A stretch of 64,000 bases of DNA from Cladobotryum mycophilum (taxonomy: Eukaryota > Ascomycota > Sordariomycetes > Hypocreales > Hypocreaceae), in assembly GCA_036429605.1 (NCBI GenBank), contig CM071591.1:3968001-4032000 (forward strand), given 5' to 3'. The notes beneath the pieces were generated by a model, which was given only the letters and a program-made list of their open reading frames with translations, made no database searches and was not told the DNA's origin. The position numbers were made by a program, and so were the translations under genes. Below, one piece after another: positions 24,695-34,961 of this stretch (positions are counted from its first letter, which is position 1; each line of letters opens with the position of its first letter).

Positions 24695-25855
24695 TCAGCC
24701 TTTAACTGCCAATGGACCCGTGTCAATTGATATTGCATTTTTGTCTTCCTCTTTTTCTTTTTCTTCTTCACCTCCTTCCACTGGTTTTGTGATGGCAATC
24801 GTTCTAGTCAAGGCAAGGTGTTCCTGTTCGGCTCTTTTGACGGCGTCGCTAAGGCACCCTGCATTCATTCTGGCAGTGGTGAGCTGCATCTTTGCCCGAT
24901 TACCCTCGCCGATGGATATTCCTGCTTCTTTCATCTTATCATGGGCATCTGTAATGCGGGTATAGGCTTCTTTCATGGCAGCACTTGCTTCCCGTATGGT
25001 GATTTCGGTTTCTTGCATGGTGGGTAACCCCTCTGCGTAATGGGCAGTTATATTTTCTGTGAGTGACTTCACGCACTCCATAGCGCGGCGTGCGTCTTCC
25101 GCGAGCAAGTCGCACTCTCTCCGGATAGCAGCTGCTTCCATAGGAACAAACAGCATCTCGATTTGGGTGTACTGCTCGCTTTCTCGTGCTGCCCATTCGG
25201 GATTTAGTCGATGTGATGGCCTGCAATATGCCGAGTCCATCATCCCTCCAAGGAAGAGTATGTGCTTTCCGGTTTTAATCGCATGGCGGGTGTATTCAGG
25301 TATAATCTTGTATGCCACACCATTCTCGTACAGTTGCTTGACGTAGCTCTGGAGCTCCTGTTTCAAGTACCTCACATTCCCCGTGCTCATGTCGGAAGAC
25401 GAAGCTCGGAATTGCAGGCCGCCAAAGTCGAGCTTTGGAATACGAATGATATATGTTCGGGTGCCGGGGTCGCTGCTGACGAGCTGGGGAGCGCTCCATT
25501 GTAGGTCCGGGATCTTGCTAACCGCAGTCAAGACAGCAACCTGCCTGCGGAACGATGTCTCATCGGTGGCCTTTGATCTCCGTTCCTCAAAGCTGAGGTC
25601 TCGTTTAGACTGCCGTCGTGTGGTCAGCTCGGTGTGTTTTCTCGATTTCCTATCACTGCCATGTCTCGAACGAGTCCGATGGCGTCGGGGGCTCCTGGGC
25701 GACGGCCTAAGTTCCTGCACGCGTTGTGGCAATGCTGAAGCTACATCTGGCTGAGGTTGTTGCGTTCTAGGCTGCTGGGGAACACTCTCGGGCGATTTGG
25801 GCATTGCCGTGGCATCTTCTGGAGGGATAGGAGAAGAACGGGGTAGCTTTTCCAT
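24695..25855 (-). CDS. Unrecognised 386-residue protein with charged N-terminus and helical C-terminus
   Basis: A single uninterrupted ORF of 386 codons whose ATG (25853-25855) faces the Wbp11-type gene across a short divergent spacer. I do not recognise the family. Residues 1-100 are Pro/Gln/Arg/Ser-rich and probably disordered, with Arg-rich motifs (SPRSPRRHRTRSRHGSDRKS) that could act as a nuclear signal. Residues about 105-215 look globular (TYIIRIPKLDFGGLQFRAS, AYKIIPEYTRHAIKTGKHIL). Residues about 230-345 are helical with regular Ala/Glu/Met spacing and could form a coiled coil. The extreme C-terminus is acidic (EEEKEKEEDK). Length, absence of stops and strand bias in base use support a real gene. 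There is no signal peptide or transmembrane segment. Confidence 0.65.
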   Translation of the reverse strand: MEKLPRSSPIPPEDATAMPKSPESVPQQPRTQQPQPDVASALPQRVQELRPSPRSPRRHRTRSRHGSDRKSRKHTELTTRRQSKRDLSFEERRSKATDETSFRRQVAVLTAVSKIPDLQWSAPQLVSSDPGTRTYIIRIPKLDFGGLQFRASSSDMSTGNVRYLKQELQSYVKQLYENGVAYKIIPEYTRHAIKTGKHILFLGGMMDSAYCRPSHRLNPEWAARESEQYTQIEMLFVPMEAAAIRRECDLLAEDARRAMECVKSLTENITAHYAEGLPTMQETEITIREASAAMKEAYTRITDAHDKMKEAGISIGEGNRAKMQLTTARMNAGCLSDAVKRAEQEHLALTRTIAITKPVEGGEEEKEKEEDKNAISIDTGPLAVKG

Positions 25856-26224
25856 TGCTGACGAAGATGGGTGTTTTTTTATTTATTTTTATTTTTTTTA
25901 GGTTTCTGTCACAATTAATAGACTTATGGCTTTTTCGTGAGATTTGATCAATTCATGCAGCTATTCTCGGAATGTTGGAATTTCCTAAATTCTGTGTCAA
26001 GTTTAGTAAACAAAGCGATGCCTTAAGCCGCCCCGCCATGATATCAGTGAAGCTCGGAGCTCTGAATCAGAAAATGGCAACTTGCAACTTCAACCAAACA
26101 AACCCATACCAAACTCTCTACGCGACAACCTATTACGTCTGCCGTCAATTAAACAGCCGCCTGCTCTTCTTTTCTGGTCAATCAAAGGCTCTGCAAAACC
26201 CATATTTTACACCGACACAGCGAA
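25856..26224. promoter_or_regulatory. Divergent promoter spacer
   Basis: 369 nt separate two divergent start codons, so the region must hold both promoters. A T-rich stretch (25874-25900) sits just upstream of the minus-strand gene. No specific site is recognised. Confidence 0.6.
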
Positions 26225-27101
26225 ATGCCAAAAGAAAAGAATTACAATCCCGTGCAAGCCCAGCGCAAGGCTGACAAGGCAAAGGAGGTTAAAAAGGGTA
26301 ATGTCACCGCAGACCTGTTGAAGCGTGCGGACCAATGTCTAACACTAGTTTTCTACAGGAAAGGCCGAAGCAAAAGGCCGTCGCGATGAAAAACTAGCAC
26401 GCAAGAACCCAGAGCGACTTCAGAAGCAGATTGACGACCTCAAGGCCGTGACGACGAGCGGCGGCAAGCTATCGCGCCACGAGGAACAAGTACTAGAAGG
26501 ATTAGAGAAGGAGCTCAAAGCTGTCAAGCGAGCGAGGGACACGCTGGGAGACAATGCGCCGTCATTCAGTCGTTCCTGGAGGAGGGATGACGATTCGCGA
26601 TCGGGCACGTTGGGCAAGAGGAGACGCGGCGGAGACGATGGATCGAGCAGCGATGAAGATGTGGAGGAAGATGTGAGGAGGATCCCTATGCCGCGCGATA
26701 CGCCGCCGCCTATACCCAAAGCCGAGATGGATCAGTGGTACGCGAAGCGACGGGCGAAGAGGGAAGCCGAAATGGCAGCTCGACGAGGCGACAATGACAG
26801 CGATGGGGATGGGAAGGAAAAGAAGGCGCCGGCTGTCGAGGCCAAGACGGTGTACGAAGCGAAGCCGATTGTGAGGGATCTAAGGAAGGAGGCGGTGGTA
26901 GCGTTTGTTCCTACGTCGGTACAGCTGAAGATGAATAAGGGCAAAGGGCAGGGAGGATTGATAGAACCTGAAGAGGCGGATAGGTTGGAGAGGGAAGGGT
27001 ATTTGAAGACGACGGGTGGTGGTGAGCAGGGCCAGGGACCGGCTGGGCTGCCGTCGAGACATGTGACGATGGAGGAGGTGGAGGATGGTGATGAGGGTTG
27101 A
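26225..27101 (+). CDS. WW domain-binding protein 11 (Wbp11/NpwBP)-type splicing factor
   Basis: Exons 26225-26297 and 26359-27101, intron 26298-26358 (GTAATG..CTACAG), 271 residues. The first exon encodes MPKEKNYNPVQAQRKADKAK, which joins to GKAEAKGRRDEKLARKNPER and QKQIDDLK. Together these form the basic Wbp11 N-terminal domain (about residues 1-55), which matches the family closely. Downstream come a helical charged segment, an acidic SSSDEDVEED patch, a proline motif RDTPPPIPKAEMDQWY that could bind WW domains, and a conserved VAFVPTSVQLKMNKGKG block. Wbp11-type proteins associate with pre-mRNA splicing complexes in the nucleus. The fungal protein is much shorter than animal WBP11. The start is fixed by the conserved N-terminus, which begins too close to the intron to show as a long ORF. 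Confidence 0.87.
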
Positions 27102-28056
27102 TATTTCATATTCGATTGGGTTCTTTCTCTGCAATTCTGTGACAGAACCAACCTTGACACTGAATACTTTTAACTTTCAAGGCTCCCCCACCGCCTTGTC
27201 CTCCTCATACCTTTTCCCCATTGTCATCTTCAATATTCCTATCAATCGGTAACCCCCTTGATGCATTCCTTAACCAAGGCTAGAATGGACATTTTGTGAA
27301 TACAATTCCGCACTATTTTCTGCTCGTTCAAGGAAACCTGTACCTAACCTCCAAGCGAAGAACCTTTTTTCTATGGAAGTTTCTCTCAAGATTTGCACCT
27401 ACTTCTACCCACCTCCAGCCCACCTGCCTTTATTCAAACCATTTCACTACTTAAAAGCAGACAAATCCCCATCGACTCACATGTTCATACTTTTTTTCCA
27501 AATCACAACCATTCTGCACCAGATCATCGCTCTCCCAACCAAAACTCAGCTGTGCATTCAAAGCATTCCATTACCATACACTTACCTACTGCCAGCTGAT
27601 CAAATGGAGAACTCGGCGCCATGGCCTCATTCAAGCAAGCTCCAGTTCCAACGGAGGCGATTAAAAAAATAAGTCTATCACTTTGGTTGCCTCTTATGAA
27701 CCACATTACATCACCAAACCTACCACCCAAGCCGATATTAAAAGAACATCAGAACTCGATGCCGACACTCAAAATAAACTTTTGACGTTCCGCCGGTTCA
27801 TCCATACTCCACACATACAAGCCGAGTTCCAGGAACTCGCACAAACAACCCTCCTTGTCTCGGTCCCATGGACAATTACTATTCGATCGACAGGCGATAA
27901 CAGGCACGCTTGACCATTATCGATTATATTGACCCCAAGAGAGGAAGAGCTTGGAGTTCCCTCTGGACTGGTTCCGGAGGAGGTACCCTACCACGCGGGA
28001 GAAACAAAACACCGGATCAGAGCCTATGGCAAAGTAATTACCAACACCCGAGAAAC

Positions 28057-28246
28057 AGACGGACACGAGAGGAATAGACGGACACGAGAGGAATAGACGG
28101 ACACGAGAGGAATAGACGGACACGAGAGGAATAGACGGACACGAGAGGAATAGACGGACACGAGAGGAATAGACGGACACGAGAGGAATAGACGGACATG
28201 AAAGAAATAGACAGACATAGGAGGAATAGACAGACATGAGAGAAAT
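28057..28246. repeat. 19-nt tandem repeat (minisatellite), 10 copies
   Basis: The unit agacggacacgagaggaat begins at 28057, 28076, 28095, 28114, 28133, 28152 and 28171 in seven identical copies. Three diverged copies follow at 28190, 28209 and 28228, which share substitutions such as cggacac to cagacat. There are no spacers, so it is not CRISPR-like. The 19-nt period is not a multiple of three, so each reading frame shows a 19-residue peptide period. That explains the repetitive ORFs on the minus strand as artefacts. Confidence 0.97.
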
Positions 28247-28838
28247 TACACAAAGTTTCCACCACCACCCAAAGAATAGGATGACGAAATGAAGAGACGA
28301 TCAACTTTCTTTCTTTGACGGCGGCGGATGCAACCGAAAGGAAGGCCAATCGGCAATCTAATTCAAAGCCCCTCCTTGTCACGCAGAAACCGAAGAAAGG
28401 AATTCTTCTTTTTGCCAATCAAACCAACATAAACAAGACAAGAGACGATGATTAGTAAAGGGATTGCATGCATGCAAACGTGCGATATTCCCCGAACGAT
28501 GTGGGCATGACAAATGCAAGACAGTGGATGAAAGCCACAACTAGGTGAACCAATAGTCTAACCGAACCAATGTACTGGACCGTATGTGTATGTGTGTGTG
28601 TGTGTGTGTTTCAGACGTGTGCCAACAACCTCGTGGATGGACATTTGAATGAGACGATGATAACCTGTAGGCACGACGACTGCTAAATCGTCCACACTTT
28701 TGGCGACGGCATAAGCTTCAGGCTTCGTCCTAACGTTGCTGTTGGGTCTTGTTCTCTCGTTCGGCCAATTCGGCAAATAGCATTTGCCAATGTCGTCATT
28801 CGTCATCCATCAATGGAGAAGGAGAGTGTGTGTATGTA

Positions 28839-28842
<4 letters not shown>

Positions 28843-28876
<34 letters not shown>
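28843..28876. repeat. GA dinucleotide microsatellite
   Basis: About 17 uninterrupted GA units in non-coding DNA upstream of the MFS permease gene. Confidence 0.9.
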
Positions 28877-28880
<4 letters not shown>

Positions 28881-29876
28881 AGCAGAGCATTTGCAGTCTT
28901 CACTCCCTGCAACTCTAATTCACCCAGCATAATTAGTTACCTGTGGGGCGGGGAGGAGGGGGAGAAGGAGGGAACAAGAAAGAAGGAGGGGGGAACCTTG
29001 GCGTCCAGTATCGCCAACCATTACTCAACCTTTTTATTTGCAATGCTATTTGTCTTGTCCTGTCCTGTCCTTGGATGCAGCTGTTGCCCACGGTCAACGC
29101 ATTTGCATATGGGGCGAATCAGCCGCAATCAATTGGCATCCAGCACACACTGTTGGAGAACTCATCATACAGTCCCTGCCTGCCTGCCCGCCTACCGCTT
29201 GTTTGTCTGTCTGTTTGTTTTGTTTTGTTTGTCTCTCAACGACAGAAGCTCCGCATTGGAACGACTCGAATCCGATTGTCTCGTTGTGGAAAAGCTAGTG
29301 TGGCGCCAAGAAGAGAACAAGACGTCTGATGCCCGCGCTCGTGCCTGTGCCTGTGCCTGTGTGCAGTGCCTGTGTGGATTGTATTGTGGTGCAGTGCGGT
29401 GGCAACAACGGCAGGCAACAATTTTTTCGTTTCTCTCATTACCCTTCTGGGACCCTCCCCCTCCTAAAAAAAAAAAAAAAAACAAGGCAGGGTTTCATTC
29501 GGAACAGAACAGAGCAGAACAGAACAGGGGGGTGACAATTGGATTCCCCATTCCAACTTCATACACTTTCTAATATTGGTTCCACTCCTCTGGATCCGTT
29601 GAAAAGGTCTCCTCGCTCGCCCCGCGCCGAAGACCGAGCAGCACCCAATCCCCAAGGCTTTTACATAACGTTAATTAACTCCCCTTGTTGCCACGCCCTA
29701 TCCTATATGCATGTACCATGGACAACTTTTCCCTTCCTTTCCCTTTCCATCCTCAACCCTATCTTGTCCAGAAAAAAGACTTCATTCTGGGGGTCAATTT
29801 GTCAAAAAAGAAAGAAAAAAGGAGGGGAAAAAACTGTCCCTGTTGCTGAAGCCCCGTGCATAACAACAGCGGCAGC

Positions 29877-31359
29877 ATGGATCTCAAGCAAGTAAACACG
29901 GCGGCGGCACCTCCCTACGATGACTCTCCAGTTTCTGAAACCGACGTGGAACAGCAACACCAACAACAAGAACAACAAGAATATGCTGTTGGCGGTGACG
30001 AAAAGAAGGGGGCCGACATGTACCGTCAGCCCGTTGGTGCCGACCTGGAGCAACGACAGACAACGGCATCCTCTTTCCAGGAGACATATCCCGAAGGCGG
30101 ACTTCGAGCATGGATCGTCGTGGCGGGTGCGTGGTTCGCCATGATCTCTGCAATGGGCCTGATGAACAGTATTCCCATCTTCCAGGCCTACACGGTAAGT
30201 CACCAACTCAAGAACTACAATGAAGGCACCGTCGGTTGGGTCTATTCCATATACACCTTCTTGGCCTTCTTCTGCGGCGTCTACATCGGGCCCATATTCG
30301 ACAAGTATGGTCCGACCTGGCTTATAGCATCGGGCGTCATATGCACTGCTGGTGCCCTGATTTCCATGAGCTTTTGCACAGGTGAGTTTATTTGTTCCAA
30401 CAACCATCACTCACTCAAGTCACCCCATCTAACCCCTATATCCCCTTAGAGCTCTACCAATTCATCCTCTCCTTTGGCGTCCTCGGCGGCCTTGGGACAT
30501 CCCTAATCTTTACGCCATGCGTTGCCGCCGTGGGTCATTGGTTCAAGGCTAGGCGTGGTCTCGCTACGGGTCTGGCATCGAGCGCCGGTGGTTTTGGGGG
30601 CATCATCTTCCCCTTGATGCTTACAAGTCTGTTTGATAGCATTGGCTATGGCTGGGCCACTCGAGTTCTTGCCCTCATCTGCTTCTGTTGCGGCTTGGTC
30701 GGTGTTTCCCTCGTCCGATCCCGTCTTCCCCCGCGCAGGGCGCAACGGCGCATCCCGATATCCGCATCTTTCGCCAGATTCCCTTCCTGCTCACGGCCAT
30801 TGGTATCTTCCTGCTCGAGTTTGCCCTCTTTATTCCTCTGGCGTACATTTCAACGTATGCCATATCCAAGGGATTCAGTGAGGCGTTTTCCTACCACTTG
30901 ATTCCCATCATGAATGCTGGCTCCGTGGTCGGCAGAGCTCTGCCTGGTTACTATGCCGATGTGGTGGGACCGTTTAATGTGTGCGTCTTCTCCATATTGC
31001 TCTCCATCGTTGCCTGTCTCTGCGTCTGGCTGCCCTCGGGACACACCGCCGCCGGCATCATTGTCTTTTCGGCGCTCTTTGGTTTCGCCAGCGGAACCAG
31101 CATCGCAATCGCCCCCGTGTGCATCGGGCGGATGTGCAAGACGCAAAACTACGGCCGGTACTATGCCACGGCGTATACCGTCGTCTCCTTTGCCTGCCTC
31201 ATTGGCATTCCCATCGCCGGGGCCATTATGCAGTCAAACGGCGGCTCCTACACGGGGCTGATCATCTTTACCAGCTGCATCTACGTCGGATCAGCGATGG
31301 TCATGATGCTTGCCAAGACGTGGGATCTGGGCTGGAGCAAGTGGTATGTTGCATACTAA
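29877..31359 (+). CDS. MFS transporter, monocarboxylate permease-like
   Basis: Exons 29877-30381 and 30450-31359; the intron (GTGAGT..CTAAC..CCTTAG) joins T-E-L at the exon junction. The corrected protein has 471 residues, normal for the family. After a Gln-rich cytosolic N-terminus comes YPEGGLRAWIVVAGAWFAM, the characteristic first membrane segment of fungal monocarboxylate-porter-like MFS proteins. The blocks GTVGWVYSIYTFLAF, GPIFDKYGP and HWFKARRGLATGLASSAGG (loop 4-5 region) follow, and about 12 membrane segments are expected. The frame breaks once in CCCCC at 30728-30732. One added C joins VRSRLPP to a continuous AHPDIRIFRQIPFLLTAIG, the expected start of the second half. I regard this as a sequence error. 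The substrate is unknown; fungal relatives include carboxylate, riboflavin and other small-molecule carriers. The gene is convergent with the next one. Confidence 0.92.
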
Positions 31360-31840
31360 GCTTTGCATATCTAAGGAGGTGGGGGTGAGGATTCTTTTTA
31401 AGAGTTGTAGGTTTATTTTATTTTACTCGTAGGTGTTATGATTGCGACGATGACAACAACAGCAAGATGAGATACCCTCAAAAAGTTTCTGGGTGAGGCG
31501 TTTGAGGTTTTTTTATTCGATAGATGGTTACGATTTTGCATGATAAACGGAACGTGGTTGCCTGGGTATATATACAGGTTCTATTTAATACATATAATAT
31601 TACTCAATACTAAAAAAAGATGACTTGAGAGAGTCACTATTTAGCTTACATGGTTTTTGTCTTGTTTGAAACTGATTGATTCTCAGCCAGTAGACTGCAT
31701 GTTAGACGTCTTCGCATACTTGTCGAAGAAAGCATTTCTTTATTATTGTCGCTACTCTTACTTCTCTGTACTCTGATCATATATGAGAAAGGGTTACTAG
31801 AATGATTGATTCATCTCTTCTTTTTCTTCTTCTTTTTTCC
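31360..31840. other. Convergent 3' spacer between MFS permease and PPCS
   Basis: 480 nt of AT-rich sequence between two stop codons. It presumably holds both 3' UTRs and poly(A) sites. Nothing else is recognised. Confidence 0.6.
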
Positions 31841-32994
31841 TCACTCCTTTTTAAAACGGGCAATATGCTCTTCATGCAACTCCGCCACCGCTGGGATAAT
31901 CAACGCCTCAATCTCTTCCTCCGGATCCTGCGACGGCAGCTCCTCCGCCCTCAGGGGCCTGCCCTCCGCCTCGCCCCATCCCCCTTTCCTGGGCACGCGC
32001 AGCCAGCGGTCTTCCCTCCCCGGGCTGACGAAGACGACCTCGTACTTTCGGGTACTGAGGAGGTTACCGATGACGAGATGGTGCTGGTAGCGCTCGAGGG
32101 AGTAGCGGGCCTTGAGGACGAGGATGGAGGGGTCGGTCTCGAGCTTGTAGGAGGCGATCATGCCGTGGGGGGCCCAGCCGTCGACGAGGTTCTTGAGGAA
32201 TTTGGGGACGGGGTCGAGGTCGACTATGAGGCGCTTGTGGCGGGGGACGCGGGGGAGGCGTCGAAGTTGTCGAACTCTTCTTCTTCGACTTGCTGCTGCT
32301 GCTCTTGCTTCTTCTTGTTGTTTTTGTCGTTGTTGTTGTTGTTGTTGTTGTTGTCGTTGTTACCATTGTCCTTGAGCTTATCGGCAATGTCTGTGGACTG
32401 AATCTTGTGCTCCGACATGCGGTCCATGGGAACAAAGAAATCCGATACCGCCGCGGCGAGGTAGAGCAGGCCAGAGGGACCCAGCGGCTGCATGAGCTGC
32501 GCAATAGAGCGGAGCTCGTGGAGGTAGTCCCCTATGTTGACAAAGGGCAGGGTGAGCAGCATGTTCTGGTCCTTTGCCCTGCGGTATTTACGCAGCACGC
32601 CCAGGATCTTGCCGTCGTCCCGGACGCCCACCCGGCCGTCCTCGCCCTCGTTTAGGAAATCCAGCAGGCAGTCCGTAGAATGGGAGTAGTGCCTGGAGTA
32701 GGGTAGCAGGGAGAACTGGCGGTGCAGGAAGATGACCGCGTAGCCGGCCTCGAGGAAGTACTCTGCGCTGGTGGCGCCGCGGGTGCCCGCTGAGAAGTTG
32801 TCGATGAAGCGGACCGTCTGCTTCTCGAGGGGCACGGTGGTGCCGCCCGAGGTGACGAGGACGAGGCGGCGGCCGGCCTGGGCGTGGAGGTTGATGAAGT
32901 CACGGGCGAGAGCCGTGTGGGCGTCCAAGTGTTTTGGGGGCGGGTTGGACGAGAAGTAGGCGTCTTCCGCCTGGATGGAAGCATGTGCCGACAT
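31841..32994 (-). CDS. cab2: Phosphopantothenate-cysteine ligase (PPCS, Cab2)
   Basis: Second step from phosphopantothenate towards CoA: ligates cysteine to 4'-phosphopantothenate using a nucleotide. Signature blocks are TSGGTTVPLE (about 48-57), DNFSAGTRGATSAEYF (about 65-80), LYLAAAVSDFFVP, then after a variable loop VDLDPVPKFLKNLVDGWAPH, SYKLETDPSILV and HHLVIGNLLSTRK. The corrected length is 384 residues. Residues about 209-241 are a low-complexity insert of Asn, Lys, Gln and Glu between VSDFF and the DLDPVPK block. The frame breaks just after it. There are two GGGGG tracts here (32242-32246 and 32251-32255), and one added C in the mRNA sense in either restores continuity. I infer a sequence error. 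A GAA-rich (mRNA sense) repeat lies just upstream of the ATG (32992-32994). Confidence 0.93.
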
Positions 32995-34010
32995 CTTTTT
33001 TTTCTCTTATTTCTTCTTCTTCTTCTTCTTCTTCTTCTTCTTCTTCTTCTTCTTCTTCTTCTTCTTCTTTTTATGCACTTTGGTTTGGTGGGGGTTGATA
33101 ACCTTGTTGAGAAGTGTGAGAATGTTGGTTGTTGTGAGTGAGTATTAATTGAGTGTGAGTTTGGAGTCAGTGTTTGGTGATGATGGTATGGGATATGACA
33201 ACTGGTGATGGTGTTTGAAGGCGGGGAAAGCTAATGAGCAAGACCAACGGCTAAATAAACCAATGCAGAGTGTTGATTTGACAGAAAATTATATTATTAT
33301 GAGAATGGACATGAAAATGAAAATGAAACCAAAAAAAATAGGGGAACAAATAAATCAAATTAAACTCGAGATGGTAATTGGCTTTTTTATACATCATCTT
33401 TTTTCTCTCCTGTGCTCACAACTACGAGGAAGCTCCCATCCCGACCGAGGTCCCTTTTCTCATTAGTCCAACAAAACTTGCTGTCATCAAGAATCTTACT
33501 TCGCCCGTGGGAACTTGGCTCCGTCTTAGAAAGGAATGGGAAAGGGTCTAGGCATCAATCTCATATTGATAGCTAAAAGCATCATCCGAATCACCCTCGG
33601 ATATACCATAATTTGACTTTCCATTGAAGGCGTTCAAATGGATTACTAGGTAGGTACCTTATGATGTCATGCCCGGAGGCGCCGGATGGGCTTATATGCA
33701 GTCCTTGGCCCTCAATAGCCGAACCGGAGCCGGTCACCGGAGAGCCAGTCCGGGGCGAATTCGCCGTCAGCTTCGGTCCGAGACACTGAGACACGGATAC
33801 CGCGCAAGCCTTATCAATATCGCATAAACAATGTATCGACTCGATGATCCTAGAATGATGGCAGAGTGCAAGGGAAGGCTGTGCTGCCAAAGTAGAGCAG
33901 CTGTGGACTCTATGCTTGCTCACCTACTATTCCTACATTGTCAAGACAAACATATGTGAATGAACCTGATCAAACATGCCATCTTTGTTTTCAACGTGCC
34001 CACACCTGCC
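32995..34010. other. Spacer between PPCS start and CENP-O end
   Basis: About 1 kb of non-coding DNA: the PPCS leader and promoter on the left and the CENP-O 3' region on the right. It includes the TTC microsatellite next to PPCS. A 110-codon minus ORF at 33591-33923 has no family content and I do not call it. Confidence 0.6.
33011..33069. repeat. TTC trinucleotide microsatellite in the PPCS 5' leader
   Basis: About 19 TTC units, ending 17 nt from the PPCS start codon. In the PPCS mRNA this would be a GAA repeat immediately upstream of the ATG, provided transcription starts upstream of it. Confidence 0.92.
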
Positions 34011-34961
34011 TTAACCAGCGGCAAATTCCTCCAACATCTTGGCCACATCATCCACATGCTCATGATTCCCGAAAAACTCCTTTGTAGTCTCCCAATCCCT
34101 CCCCTCGGTCCCAAAAACCATCAACTTGACCACCTTGCCATCATCATCCATTACTATCCGACCGTTTCGTTCATCCGCCCAAGTCAGTCGTATCTGCTTG
34201 GCCTCGGTGTCCGCGATCCCCACGTCGACGATGGAATCCGCCGTTATTTCTCTGTCACCATCCTGTAACCCCAGGGCCCTCCTCAGATCCGCCGATACGC
34301 CCAGGCGGTTGTGATAGCGCATAATCTCCCTGCGCAACGTCCTGACGAATCGCTCTAGATCTTGTTTCGGCGGGTTTTCGCTTTCGGGTTTTGGTGCGGG
34401 GAGATGGCGCGCCGCGAGGCCAGGGAGCGGAATCGCGGGAGGGACGGTGTGTCTATGCACGCGCATGAAGCTCGAGTTGAAGAACGGGCGGTTGAGCATG
34501 ACGTAGTATGGCGTTAGGAATTGCCCCCTCGACATGACCTCGAAGCGTAGGCCGAGGATGTGGCCCCCGTCGACGGCATTGGGGTCCGGGTCGTGGACTT
34601 TGAAGGCTGTGACGGAGGTGGATATGCGGTAGAGGGATTGCTGGATGTAGGCCTGCTGCTGGGCTGATCGGCTGATGAGTTTGTCCTTGGAGGTATTGCG
34701 AGGTTTTGACTTGCGGGACCTCGAGGAGGATGATCGGGATGAAGATTGTAGAGATTTTTGCATCGAGGAAGAGGATAGGATCGTTGAGCACTCGATTTTG
34801 AGAGTCTTGCGAAGGTTGGCAACTGGGGGTGGAGGAGACGTTAGCAAGCCGTTGCGGTGAGTAGTTGCCGCCAGAGATGGTGCGCGCATACGTTCTTCTT
34901 TTAGGGATTTAATTTCCTCATCTAGAGGATCCTCTTGCGATTCTTTTCCTTTTGATGCCAT
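34011..34961 (-). CDS. mcm21: CENP-O/Mcm21 inner kinetochore subunit
   Basis: A 316-residue single-exon gene. Residues about 108-190 (YRISTSVTAFKVHDPDPNAV, then GLRFEVMSRGQFLTPYYVML) match the CENP-O/Mcm21 family, whose RWD-type domains form the COMA part of the constitutive centromere-associated network at the inner kinetochore. The Leu-rich, helical region after it (ERFVRTLRREIMRYHNRLGV) fits the second part of the fold. The N-terminal 100 residues are charged and Ser-rich (SLKEERMRAPS, then SSRSSSSRSRKSKPR), with an initial helix that could pair with a partner such as CENP-P/Ctf19. The ATG is at 34959-34961, followed immediately by the charged helix. It shares a 1 kb divergent spacer with the acetyl-CoA transporter gene. 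Confidence 0.88.
   Translation of the reverse strand: MASKGKESQEDPLDEEIKSLKEERMRAPSLAATTHRNGLLTSPPPPVANLRKTLKIECSTILSSSSMQKSLQSSSRSSSSRSRKSKPRNTSKDKLISRSAQQQAYIQQSLYRISTSVTAFKVHDPDPNAVDGGHILGLRFEVMSRGQFLTPYYVMLNRPFFNSSFMRVHRHTVPPAIPLPGLAARHLPAPKPESENPPKQDLERFVRTLRREIMRYHNRLGVSADLRRALGLQDGDREITADSIVDVGIADTEAKQIRLTWADERNGRIVMDDDGKVVKLMVFGTEGRDWETTKEFFGNHEHVDDVAKMLEEFAAG

Larger units (their letters stand above)
27102..29876. other. Spacer between Wbp11-type gene and MFS permease, with minisatellite
   Basis: 2.8 kb of non-coding DNA containing the 19-nt minisatellite (28057-28246), a GT repeat (about 28591-28609), a GA repeat (28843-28876) and the C/T-rich leader of the permease gene. The ORFs here are low-complexity or repeat-derived. 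Confidence 0.65.

Noticed and set aside
28057..28246. Direct repeats resembling a CRISPR-like array
   Set aside because: Units abut with no spacers and the host is eukaryotic; it is a minisatellite.
28038..28418. Minus-strand ORFs with repeated PSIPLVSVYSSRVRLF units
   Set aside because: They come from the 19-nt repeat, whose period is not a multiple of three; all frames show the same 19-residue periodicity.
24695..31359. Metabolic gene cluster around the SGNH esterase and MFS permease
   Set aside because: The neighbours are housekeeping genes (a splicing factor and PPCS), and orientation and spacing show no co-regulation pattern.
32064..32504. 146-codon Arg/Pro-rich minus ORF
   Set aside because: Shadow frame of PPCS created by C-rich codons.
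33591..33923. 110-codon minus ORF near CENP-O
   Set aside because: No family content, no gene-like leader, and it lies in a spacer downstream of CENP-O.
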